Shown piece after piece: positions 56,071-64,000 of a stretch of DNA of 64,000 bases. Origin of the DNA: Diplonema papillatum (lineage: Eukaryota; Euglenozoa; Diplonemea; Diplonemida; Diplonemidae). The notes under the pieces were generated by a model. That model was not told the DNA's origin, ran no database searches, and worked only from the letters and a program-made list of their open reading frames with translations. The first letter of the stretch is position 1. Each line of letters starts with the position of its first letter. Made by a program: the position numbers and the translations under genes. The stretch lies in NCBI GenBank assembly GCA_030068145.1, contig JAPJBO010000523.1, positions 1 through 64,000 on the forward strand, read 5' to 3'.

Positions 56071-57039
56071 AAGCGGTATTTTTCTGTCATTTTCACATTT
56101 CTGTTCTTAGCGCGCTTCCGTCGTGGTGCAACCCGCGGCGGTTGCAACTGGTGCTGGTAGCTTGTGACAAGCTCGTGATCAGATCCGGTATCGGAGTCCC
56201 CACGGGTACTGAATCCCGAGCGACATCAATATCTTCTTCTCACTTCCAAAGTCTGGTTCTTCGCTTTCCAGTACAGGTGAATCTGGGTTCAGTGGCGGGC
56301 GTAAGCGTTCAACAAAAAAGACCCACTCCACGCTCACGTAGGTGTGCTAGTCTTCCTCACGTCAAGTCACACCCACCCCCATCCTTGCCGCAAGGTCAAG
56401 CAGGTTCAAGCAGAAAATGATGAAGCACGGCGTCAGAAGAGTCTGTGGGCCAGAACGAGGGGGACGAGCATGTCGGTTTTCGTTTTTTGTTCTTAGGAAC
56501 GCAGTCGCAGTGAAGGGACACTTTCGGAGCATTGGCTGCACGCGGAGACAGCTAAACGAACCCAAATTTAGTATTGTGTGCAGTTGCTATTTGATAGGTT
56601 TAACACGATACGCAGACAACAGGTCTCTTTTGAATGAAGACAAACATAGCTCATCCAACATAGTAGACCAGTTGAAGTTGATCATCCGTTGGTTCGTTTA
56701 ACAATGCAATCCCCCAACTCCGGAAATGCACTTCGTCTATTCTGGTAGTCGCTCAGAGGCAGGCAGCGCGGGTTGCACAATGCCAATGAGCGGCAAATGG
56801 AACGTAGTTGTTGAGAGAGAGGCAGATTACGGCAAGAAGTGTCTGTGGGCCAGTACGGTGGAGGGTGGGGTGGGAACGCGTCTGTTTTCCTTCTTTGGGA
56901 ACGTGTCAGCTAGACTTTGGCGGACAGTGTCCGGCATGGGGAGTGGGGGGCTCTCGGGCCTTATTTTGTATGGTTTGCCATGCCGCCATATGTTGATAAA
57001 AAGAAGGAGGGGGGGGGGGCGACAATGTAGGCAAAAAAA
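56071..57039. other. Non-coding stretch
   Basis: gtctgtgggccagaacgagg near 56440 and gtctgtgggccagtacggtg near 56838 suggest a weak direct repeat. No exon is supported. Confidence 0.4.
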
Positions 57040-57455
57040 CGAATCCTGGAGCAAAAAAACAGCAAAAAAACAAAAAAACAAAAAAACAAAAAAACGCAAA
57101 AAAACAAAAAACAAGGCCCTCCTGGTGAACCCAAATACTCGTGCACACGCCCGGCCGAACCTTGCTACACTGCACCTAGGCCACCAAAAAACGCCCAGCT
57201 TTTCACATTCTGCCTGCCAAGCCCATTCAGCTACTGCTCAACAATCCTGATAGTTCTGCAGACTGCTTCAAAAGCTTCTGATAAGTACTCGAAATGCCAC
57301 CTCACCAGACCGCTGGCCTGCATGTGGAAGACCCTGGCTCACCCGAGCCAGCAAGAGTGCACCAGCAGACCACCAGGGCAAAAAAACACAAACCTCCAGA
57401 GCAAAAAAACAGCAAAAAAACAAAAAAACAAAAAAACAAAAAAACAAAAAAACAG
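57040..57455 (+). repeat. Two AAAAAAAC octamer microsatellites
   Basis: Runs of caaaaaaa at 57040-57115 and 57378-57455, both starting gagcaaaaaaacagc. The second is followed by aggtagggtgcc. Confidence 0.85.
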
Positions 57456-57614
57456 GTAGGGTGCCAACATTGGGGGGCGAGGGGCATCGGCGACAGTAGC
57501 CTATAGGACAAAGCCATGGTTTGCCATGCCGTCCGTCAAAAAATATAACGGTGGGGAGTTCTCCGCTATGCAAGTGTCCGCCAAAGTCTAACTGCTACGT
57601 TCCCTTTCGTTCTT

Positions 57615-58005
57615 TTCCTTTTGTGTTTCCGACGATCCCGTGGGACGTACAGATTGGTGTCTTTCGACCTTTTGTTTGTTTGTGAGCTTCAGCTTGGTGC
57701 GTGTGGTCGGTGGGCGGGGGGGTTGGATAGGAAGCTCTACTGTATCGGGCTAGACTTTAATTCATGCTTGAGCCAGGATGCCCACTCCGCAGCCTTTCCG
57801 CTGGGCTCTTGGTAGCTGATCCGCTCGCATACACTTTTCATTACAGTGGCGTTGCGCGCTGTGAAGTCGTCCATGATTTGCCAGTACGTCACGTTGCATC
57901 GTCCATAAATTCTCGCCTTCCTTTTGTGTTTCCGACGATCCGAATGGACGTACAGATTGGTGTCTTTCGACCTTTTGGATGCTTGTAAAGTTCAGCTTAG
58001 TGCGT
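57615..58005 (+). repeat. Direct repeat, about 95 bp, and a relative of the 51-bp satellite
   Basis: ttttgtgtttccgacgatcc and gattggtgtctttcgacctt occur at 57618 and 57921. Between them, gatgcccactccgcagcctt and gatccgctcgcatacacttt with tcattacag resemble the start and unit of the satellite at 47.6 kb. Confidence 0.65.
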
Positions 58006-58204
58006 GCTTGTGGTGATCGGTGGGGTTCCCAAAAGAAAACTTTTTTTGTTTTCCCTTCTCAAAGGATGGGAAGAAGAGGGCGGTTTTAATGACGTTCATT
58101 CGCACGCAGTACAGTAACAGGGGAAGACTACTTTAGGTGTCCGACTGCACCACGAACTGCCGGGTCTGGCGATCAGTTTGTAGCGAATCCTTACCACGCC
58201 AGTG

Positions 58205-58632
58205 ACCATGGCAAACGTTGAACGTTTACAAACGTTTGCGTTTGCAAAATTTATGTCAAACGTGTATCAAACGTCAGTGAGGCGCTGGCTGCGCCTGCAG
58301 TGGGGATCCGAGTGTGGAGTCGGCTTGTGAACACTCGAGCCACAAGGGCAGGAAATTCATGCCCGGGGCCCCAGAAAGTGGGAGGGAACACTTGCTGAAG
58401 GCTAGTATCTCCCTGTATCTCCCTGCGCACGCCCAAGGAGAACCAGAAGGATGTCTTGTTCCCTTATTCGTCGTGTCCGCCTGCAGCCGCGTGGACAAGT
58501 GCTATCAAGGGTCGTGTCCTGTGTATAGACCCGGTCCATCGATTGGCAAACGTCACGTTTGCACGTTTGTCAAACGTTTGTGTGTGATAAATCGTGTCAA
58601 ACGTACGTTTGCAAACGTTTGATAACATCACT
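58205..58632. mobile_element. Possible element with caaacgtttg clusters at both ends
   Basis: Clusters of the palindrome caaacgtttg and its halves lie at 58210-58270 and 58543-58630. The right cluster is roughly the reverse complement of the left (both with gtga at the outer edge and an atttat or ataaat core). About 270 bp lie between. It could be a MITE with subterminal repeats. Confidence 0.5.
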
Positions 58633-59395
58633 GTACCACGCGGGGGACCTCGTTGCCTCGGTTCCCGGCGCAACTTCCGCTCCCGCGGTCACGTGCCACA
58701 CACTTTGACTTGTTTTAATGTGTGCTCGGGAAAGGTCAGCGCGGTAGCGGTGACCACGAGAACACATACAGGTGGGCGAGGAGAGGCCCTGGGACTGCTA
58801 AGGCGTGAGTAACCCCGCCCCTGTCCCTCCCAGGGAGCCACCCCGAATCTAGCCTGGCCCACCTGATCGTGGAGGCCCACACCCTTTGGTCATAGTGCGT
58901 TGCTCAGGGTCGTCGAAGGCCTGACAATCACACTAAAGCAACATGCTGGGAGAATGCTATCGTCATATGTGGTAGCCGTTCCGCCCAGGCTCCTCTCCGG
59001 AATGGAACCTGGCCTGATTCCCGTGCGTCCACTACACTACCGCCAAAAGCTGATAGGGCAGAAGCTCTCGCCGCACTCGACGACAGCGGCGGCTTTCGCA
59101 AACGAAGCCGCACGGTGCACTCCAGCCTCAGCAGCCAGGAGTTGCTTTTCCTTCCCCGGCGTGGTCATTATTCGCTCTCCCCTTCCTCCGCTCGCCTTTA
59201 GTCTATTGTTGAGTGTCCTCCGCTGAGAGGGCCAGGCGTATCTGAGCCTTCTGGATCGTGGTGGACGAAAAGAGCCTATATACAGCGGCACGAGCGTTGT
59301 TCCACCTGGACGGCCAAGTTTGTGCGGAAAGACCGACGTGGCTGGAGGGGGGCCTCCAGGGGAACTAAGCGTCTTGCAAGTAAGTTGTGGTGTGG
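58633..59395. other. Non-coding stretch
   Basis: No exon, RNA gene or dispersed family recognised. Confidence 0.4.
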
Positions 59396-59490
59396 TTGAA
59401 GATAAAACAGGGGCGTCACCTGAGGGGTCATCTCACGTTAAGCACCGGGAACTTTGAAGTACACGGACCACACGGATCAGCATGCACTTT
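59396..59490 (+). repeat. R5 modules
   Basis: gataaaacaggggcgtcacc, cgttaagcaccgggaac and cacacggatcagcatgcact parallel those at 9.9 kb. Confidence 0.7.
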
Positions 59491-59504
59491 TCTCGCGGGC
59501 TAGG

Positions 59505-59675
59505 TTAAAGGGGAAGGGGGTCGAGTAATAACTGAGATATTACTCGATTTGTCGAATATTAACAAAAAAGTTCCGGGTAGCCGAACAGTTGCAAGATCAA
59601 ATAGTGGTTACCAGGTAGTGTTTTTAGACAACCAGACGTGTGTCCAATAACTGTTATTATTCGACCCCCCCTTTA
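59505..59675 (-). mobile_element. M1 MITE, inverted copy
   Basis: The ends are taaaggggaagggggtcgag and gttattattcgaccccccct plus tta. The interior is the reverse complement of 35301-35463 (gttccgggtagccgaacagt). It lies immediately next to the C-terminal end of an R5 basic ORF. Confidence 0.8.
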
Positions 59676-59935
59676 CGTAATGACGTCATCAAGGTCGAGT
59701 ACTTGCGGTGTAAACGGGGCTAGGTGACCTGGCGAGTCTGATTCAATGTCTGAGTCCAAGAGCGAGCAGGCACGCTCGTTTCCACCCTTCGAGAGCACGG
59801 GCCGCCGGGCGCCTCTGCGTTTTCCCCGTTTTCGGGATTCTTCCTCTTCCTTCGTTGTGCCCCCGTATCGGGCGCGGCCGACATGGACCACATGGATCAG
59901 CATGCACTACCGTTAAGCAGCGGCTGCCGGCAACG
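59673..59935 (-). CDS. R5 basic ORF, third copy
   Basis: The minus frame (about 76 codons) is Lys/Arg/Glu rich (EEESRKRGKRRGARR) and ends PQVLDLDDVIT. The block begins at a cttaacgg edge with gtgcatgctgatccatgtgg, as in the 9.7-10.4 kb blocks. It is shorter than the ORF at 9103 and lacks the Cys/His part. Probably a partial element copy. Confidence 0.35.
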
Positions 59936-60109
59936 CGTTCTTATTTCCTCAGACGTTGCATGTTTTTGGTAAAAAAATAAAATTCGGCTGGGGGCTAGAA
60001 ACTCAAGTCAGGTGATGATTGAGCGGCTAATGGTACGTGGGTGTTGAGAGCACACGTGCGGTGAGCGGATAATGGCGTTTATCTGCGTTTGGTGCAAAAC
60101 AACGGGAGG

Positions 60110-60415
60110 GAGAAATACTCGACGTAGCTGCTGACTCGAAATGGAAGGGATAGAGGGGCAACTACAATACAAACACCATCTGATTTGTTCTTCGCTTACA
60201 CCACCGTGCCGTATGTTGTTTTTCCACACACGCCTTTTTCCCCTGTTGTGTTTGTGTGTCTTGTCGTGTACGGGTGGACCCGCATGACCTCACGTCCGTT
60301 CAGCGTGTTCCCCCCGGTAGTTATACCCGAAGGGATTCCAAGTGCTGTTTGTCTGGCAGCTTCGTCGAGCATTCCCTTCCAAGCTGGCGATTATGTAAAA
60401 AAAAAAAAAAGCAGG
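60110..60415 (+). repeat. R4 dispersed repeat with A tract
   Basis: aaatactcgacgtagctgct, caatacaaacaccatctgat and gacctcacgtccgttcagcg are present, ending in an A tract at about 60398-60411. It resembles a retroposed sequence. Confidence 0.75.
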
Positions 60416-60701
60416 GGAGGACGGGCATATAGGAGAGATGTAGTGATACGACTCCTGGAGAAGATAATCTTCATGAGTGGGGAAAACGGAGCTCGCCACG
60501 CGCGGGCGCGCGGGCCCACGCAGCGGCTGTTCGACATTGGTTGGAAGGTGATGACCTGTCGTTGATTCACGCCAAAAGCGTGGCAGCAAAGGGAGGAGGG
60601 TCGATTGATTTAATTGTCTTTTTAGAGGTCTTCGACTGGTATATCGGGGAAACGCAATCCGTCGTCCGAGGCAAGGAACAGCACATGGAACTGCACAAAG
60701 A

Positions 60702-61160
60702 CGCAAGGTTCTACCGTCTGCGCCGAGACCCCCTTCAGCTTTACGCAGCGTGTTCGCCGCGACACTTGGACGAGGAAGCTGCTGTGTCACCATCACACAC
60801 TGAAGGCAGAATACGCAGTACGCCGGCCACCGCAGGAACACACACGGAACTGCAAATACGCAAGGTTCTACCGTCTTGCGTCGAGACCCATTTGAGTGTC
60901 CTTCAACTTCTCACGCAGTGTGTGCAGCTCGAGCTGCATGGCGCGGTTTTCGGCACGGAGCCGCTCGGTTTCGTCGGCGTCGACCTCGCGGCAGATCTGC
61001 CCGAAGAGCCCCTGCAGCTCGGCGTCCCCGACGGTCGCCACCACCTCCCCGAACACGTGCCGCGCGTTGCGGATGCGGCCCCGCTGCTCGTCGCGCAGCG
61101 CCCGCACCGAGACCACTTGGGCGAGGAAGTGCTAGAGCCGTCATCCGCACACTGAAGGCG
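60702..61160 (-). pseudogene. Downstream partial copies of the coiled-coil exon end
   Basis: 60872-61140 copies the last about 80 codons of the exon at 61652-62285 almost exactly, including the donor (ACG|GTAGAA). 60702-60815 is a more decayed copy (ctaccgtctgcgccgagacc). Scraps of the same end appear at about 61250-61330 and 61540-61575. Confidence 0.8.
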
Positions 61161-61651
61161 GGACACGCATTGCGCCGGCCTGCGATTGTATGCGAAAAAG
61201 GCGCCAGAATATTGCGTTCGCCCTTCATGCGGCGTTTCCGGCGACTGTCAACCCAACCGTTTTGGGTCGAGACCCTCATGGGTGTCCTGCTGAAAGTCCA
61301 GACAGAACTGCCTCTCATGCATGACATGACTGATGCTAGCACCAAGTCTTCTTCGGGTTGATCGTCGGAATCCGAGGCACTGATGCCCCGCCTCCTCCGG
61401 AGGGTATGTGGTCCTCAAAATACGTTCATTTTCTTGCTGACTTGAAACTGTCGCCTGCACTGGGGGCGCTCTGCTTGCAGATGATGTCGGCAAACGCTCG
61501 GTCCAGCTTCAGCATTTCGCACAGCATGTTCAACGCAACACTGCGATGAGGAAAATGCTCAAGCCACCATCACACACTGAGGCAGGATACGGCCAACGCT
61601 GGGGTGTACAGGCATGTTCGCTACGTAACTACCAAAGATGCAAGGTCCTAC

Positions 61652-62285
61652 CGTCTTGCGTCGAGACCCAGCTGAGTGTCCTTCAACTTCTCACGCAGTG
61701 TGTGCAGCTCGAGCTGCATGGCGCGGTTTTCGGCACGGAGCCGCTCGGTTTCGTCGGCGTCGACCTCGCGGCAGAGCTGCCCGAAGAGCCCCTGCAGCTC
61801 GGCGTCCCCGACGGTCGCCACCACCTCCCCGAACACGTGCCGCGCGTTGCGGATGCGGCCCCGCTGCTCGTCGCGCAGCGCCCGCACCGCCGCCGCCTGG
61901 GCGAGGAAGTGCTTGAGCCACGCCTTCAAGCAGCGCCTGACAGACTCGACGTCACCGCCGGCGAGGATCCGCTGCAGCTCCGCCTGCGGCGGCACGTCCG
62001 CCCGCCAGCAGTCCAGCTCGTCGCACATCCTCCGCAGCCGACCGCTGTGCGCGGCGTGGCTGTCGGCGATCTCCGCCGACGCGCCTTCCGCGCCGCGCGG
62101 GTCGAAGACGCCGTAGGCCCGGCCTTCTTCTTGCCGCGCCCGCGGGGAAGGGGGACGCTCCGTCGACGCGCTGCTGCAGGTTTCGCGGAAGTAGTGCGGG
62201 TCGGAGGCTTGGTTTCTGCCGGGTTGCGAACCCTCGCTGCCCGTCAGCCCGTGGCTTTCCGGCGAAAGTTCCGCGTATCGTATTC
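61652..62285 (-). CDS. Coiled-coil protein exon
   Basis: From the CGACAG acceptor at 62286 to the GTAGGA donor at 61651, about 211 codons, phase 2 at the end. The N-terminal part is polar. The middle contains DELDCWRADVPPQAELQRIL. The C-terminal third is a strong coiled coil (ETERLRAENRAMQLELHTLR). The zinc-finger exon at 63979 lies upstream, and the terminal-exon array at 54.6-56.1 kb lies downstream with compatible phase. One gene of the form zinc finger, coiled coil, short tail is plausible but not shown. No family recognised. Confidence 0.65.
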
Positions 62286-62464
62286 CTGTCGTGGGGTTTG
62301 TACTTGTGATACGTCCACTCAAGGAGATGTCGGAGGATTCTTCTGTACAGTCACACCGAAAGGCCATATATTCGGAAACGGTAGGCACTGGACCTACCAG
62401 TGTCAAGCTGAACACAGGGCACTCCTTTTCACGGAGCTAGCGCGGGCTATTAGTGCTTTGTTAA

Positions 62465-62640
62465 GCACTCGGTACCGCATCCTCCGCAGCCGACCGCTGT
62501 GCGCGGCGTGGCTGTCGGCGATCTCCGCCGACGCGCCTTCCACGCCGCGCGGGTCGAAGACGCCGTAGGCCCGGCCTTGCTGCAGGTTTCGCGGAAGTAG
62601 TGCGGGTCGGAGGCTAGGTTTCTGCCGGGTTGCCGAAATC
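62465..62640 (-). pseudogene. Upstream partial, frameshifted copy of the coiled-coil exon
   Basis: It matches 62020-62235 (ggctgtcggcgatctccgcc) with an internal deletion of about 45 bp that breaks the frame. Unlike most duplicated ends here, it lies upstream of the parent. Confidence 0.8.
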
Positions 62641-62849
62641 ACATTTTTGAAGCAGCTTCCTGACAGCCTTTTAGCAAGGTGTGAGCAATTTGGTGCCTAC
62701 TCAAGGAACTATCGAGGGTCGTCAGTATTTATGGATAGTGCTGCATTCAAAGCCAAGTTCTGAAGCAGCTTCCTGACAGAGCGCGAAGCAGCGCGAGCTA
62801 AGCACGCTCAGTTGCGATCCATCATCGCGAGACCGCAAGCTCAAAAATA

Positions 62850-63135
62850 CTCGACGTAGCTGCTTCGACTTCGAATGGAAGGGAGGAAATATAGAGGTAA
62901 GGGGCAAATACAATACAAACACAATCTGATTTGTACTTCGCTTACACCACCGTGTGTTGCTTTCACTCAGGACTTTGACCTGTTGTGTTTGTGTGATTTG
63001 TCGTGTAGGGCTAGACCCGCATGACCTCACGTCCGTTCAACACGTGGTTCGGTAGTTACAGCACTTGGGATCCCTTCTGTTCTTTGTCGGGCAGCAACGT
63101 CGAGCATTTCCTTTCAAGCTGGCGCTTATGTATAA
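62850..63135 (+). repeat. R4 dispersed repeat
   Basis: actcgacgtagctgcttcg, caatacaaacacaatctgat, gacctcacgtccgttcaaca and ttcaagctggcgcttatgta are present. Confidence 0.8.
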
Positions 63136-63159
63136 AAAAATTAGTATGGCGCTTTCTTT

Positions 63160-63260
63160 TGTTTTGTGCGCACTAGCGGAACTCACCTGCTTTGGTAAGT
63201 TTCATGTAGCACGCTGCCAACTACTAATTTTTAGTACCAACAATGCATTGTTAACACAAA
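63160..63260 (+). repeat. Dispersed segment shared with armadillo intron 1
   Basis: gcgcactagcggaactcacc and taccaacaatgcattgttaa match 39637-39735. Confidence 0.7.
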
Positions 63261-63979
63261 AAACAGTGGGGCATGCCTGTGGGAACCGCTGGGTCCACGT
63301 CTCTGTCGGTGGCGAAGACTTTCCCGAAGCAGTGCCTGCACGGGTTTCCTTCGTGCGGGCCCGCGTGTGCGGTGCCGCTGGCGGGGCTTGCGACGAACGG
63401 TTTGGCGCCCGGCGGCGTCGTCGACCGCAGGTACGCAGCGGCGGCCGGCGGGGTGCTCGCCTGCAGCGGGACCGCGGGTGCTAGGCCGCGCGGCGGGAGA
63501 GGGGGCGGCGGGCTGACAGCCGTGCGCTCAGCGGGGATGGGCGAGGGCACTTCAGCTCGGGAGACTCGGGTGGGATCGATTGGCTGGTGCGTCGTGCGGA
63601 CTGCCGAAGCGAGGATGGGCGAGGGAACTTCAGCTCGGGGGAAGCGGGTGGGATCGATGGGCTGGTGCGTTGTGCGGACTGCCGTGGCGAGGGTTGATTG
63701 CAGATGCGTCGACGCAGCGGGTTGGACGCGCGGAGGCAGCTGCCCCCCGGTGCAGGTCGTGCACGCGTCGAAGTCGCAGTGCATGGCGCAGACGCGCCGG
63801 GCTTCCGCGTAGCCGCCGGTCTTGCCGCACAGGTCGCAGACCCAGTCTCCGACCAACGTGCCGGCCACCCCCCGCCGCGTGTACCCTGGCTGCGTCATCA
63901 CCAGCTCGCGCCCGCACAGGCACTCAGCCCGCCGCGGCGACCGCTCAGGCCGCTTCGGCGACAGCGACGGGCGAGCCAT
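63251..63979 (-). CDS. Cys-rich zinc-finger protein, N-terminal exon
   Basis: ATG 63979; the open frame is 242 codons, but the true end is probably an unidentified donor near 63255-63300. Residues 20-76 hold C20-x-C22, C48-x2-C51, C64, H67-C68 and C73-x2-C76 (WVCDLCGKTGG, then CDFDACTTC), like ZZ/DC1-type treble-clef fingers. A Pro/Ser-rich linker follows, with a 24-25-residue tandem repeat (VRTTHQPIDPTR, AEVPSPI) twice. Near the end CRHC and CFLC could form a second site. Such fingers bind proteins or metal. The downstream coiled-coil exon may belong to the same gene. Only 21 bases of upstream DNA are in the window. Confidence 0.65.
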   Translation of the reverse strand: MARPSLSPKRPERSPRRAECLCGRELVMTQPGYTRRGVAGTLVGDWVCDLCGKTGGYAEARRVCAMHCDFDACTTCTGGQLPPRVQPAASTHLQSTLATAVRTTHQPIDPTRFPRAEVPSPILASAVRTTHQPIDPTRVSRAEVPSPIPAERTAVSPPPPLPPRGLAPAVPLQASTPPAAAAYLRSTTPPGAKPFVASPASGTAHAGPHEGNPCRHCFGKVFATDRDVDPAVPTGMPHCFLC

Positions 63980-64000
63980 GGCTCGGTCCTCCGAAGCCCC

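Noticed and set aside
61546-62568. 340-codon plus-strand ORF
   Set aside because: Antisense to the coiled-coil exon and crosses its splice sites and a pseudo-copy.

Overview
This window looks like nuclear DNA from a microbial eukaryote. GC-rich protein-coding exons are separated by GT-AG introns. Introns and intergenic DNA are packed with satellites, short dispersed repeats and fragments of neighbouring exons. Every gene I can support lies on the minus strand over 64 kb. That one-way order recalls the polycistronic gene arrays of Euglenozoa (for example diplonemids) or the gene arrays of dinoflagellates. I cannot decide the lineage: I recognise no spliced leader, and the only rRNA is a set of decayed SSU pieces near 28.5-29.3 kb. 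I see no reverse transcriptase, transposase, CRISPR array or bacterial-type operon.

Genes in transcription order (right to left): a Cys-rich zinc-finger protein (63979-63251); a coiled-coil exon (62285-61652) that may belong to the same gene or the next; a five-copy array of a short terminal exon (56070-54604), whose splice phase fits the coiled-coil exon; a complete five-exon TTC27 homologue (54508-46164, 852 aa); an armadillo-repeat protein (39897-34611 and beyond); the C-terminal part of a ubiquitin-specific protease (19889-19107); an SLC25 mitochondrial carrier (16638-15805); a membrane-anchored PLOD-type glycosyltransferase (12647-11448); small basic Lys/Pro-rich ORFs in a dispersed element (about 10.4-9.1 kb, again at 59.7 kb); and a CaMKK-like protein kinase running off the left edge (3007-262).

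The most unusual feature is that the 3' ends of genes are serially duplicated on their downstream side. The last part of the carrier occurs four more times, the end of TTC27 about eleven more times, the glycosyltransferase exon end twice more, the coiled-coil exon end two or three more times, the short terminal exon five times, and the end of the basic ORF about six times. Some copies keep splice sites and frame; others are broken. They could be alternative last exons, or the trace of a duplication process acting on gene ends.

Repeat names used below: R1, about 150-340 bp, starts near caagaacgtgcttggaatgg. R2 contains gttcgcttgaaactccgggg and is often at exon edges. R3 contains gcgtgccggttgatcg and a caggtaag core. 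R4 contains gacctcacgtccgttcaaca. R5 holds the gttaagcagcggctgccgg modules around the basic ORFs. R6 contains ggcagcctcctcaagtattt. R7 is an inverted pair at 5.7 and 36.3 kb. R8 contains gttgagcaggggttgcc. R9 contains cgaacgcctgctttgggcac. R10 is shared by two TTC27 introns. M1 is a 163-170 bp MITE with terminal inverted repeats. Satellites have units of 22 bp (6.66-7.85 kb), 57 bp (17.6 kb), 12 bp (29.7-30.2 kb), 9 bp (32.4-34.5 kb) and 51 bp (47.7-49.2 kb).
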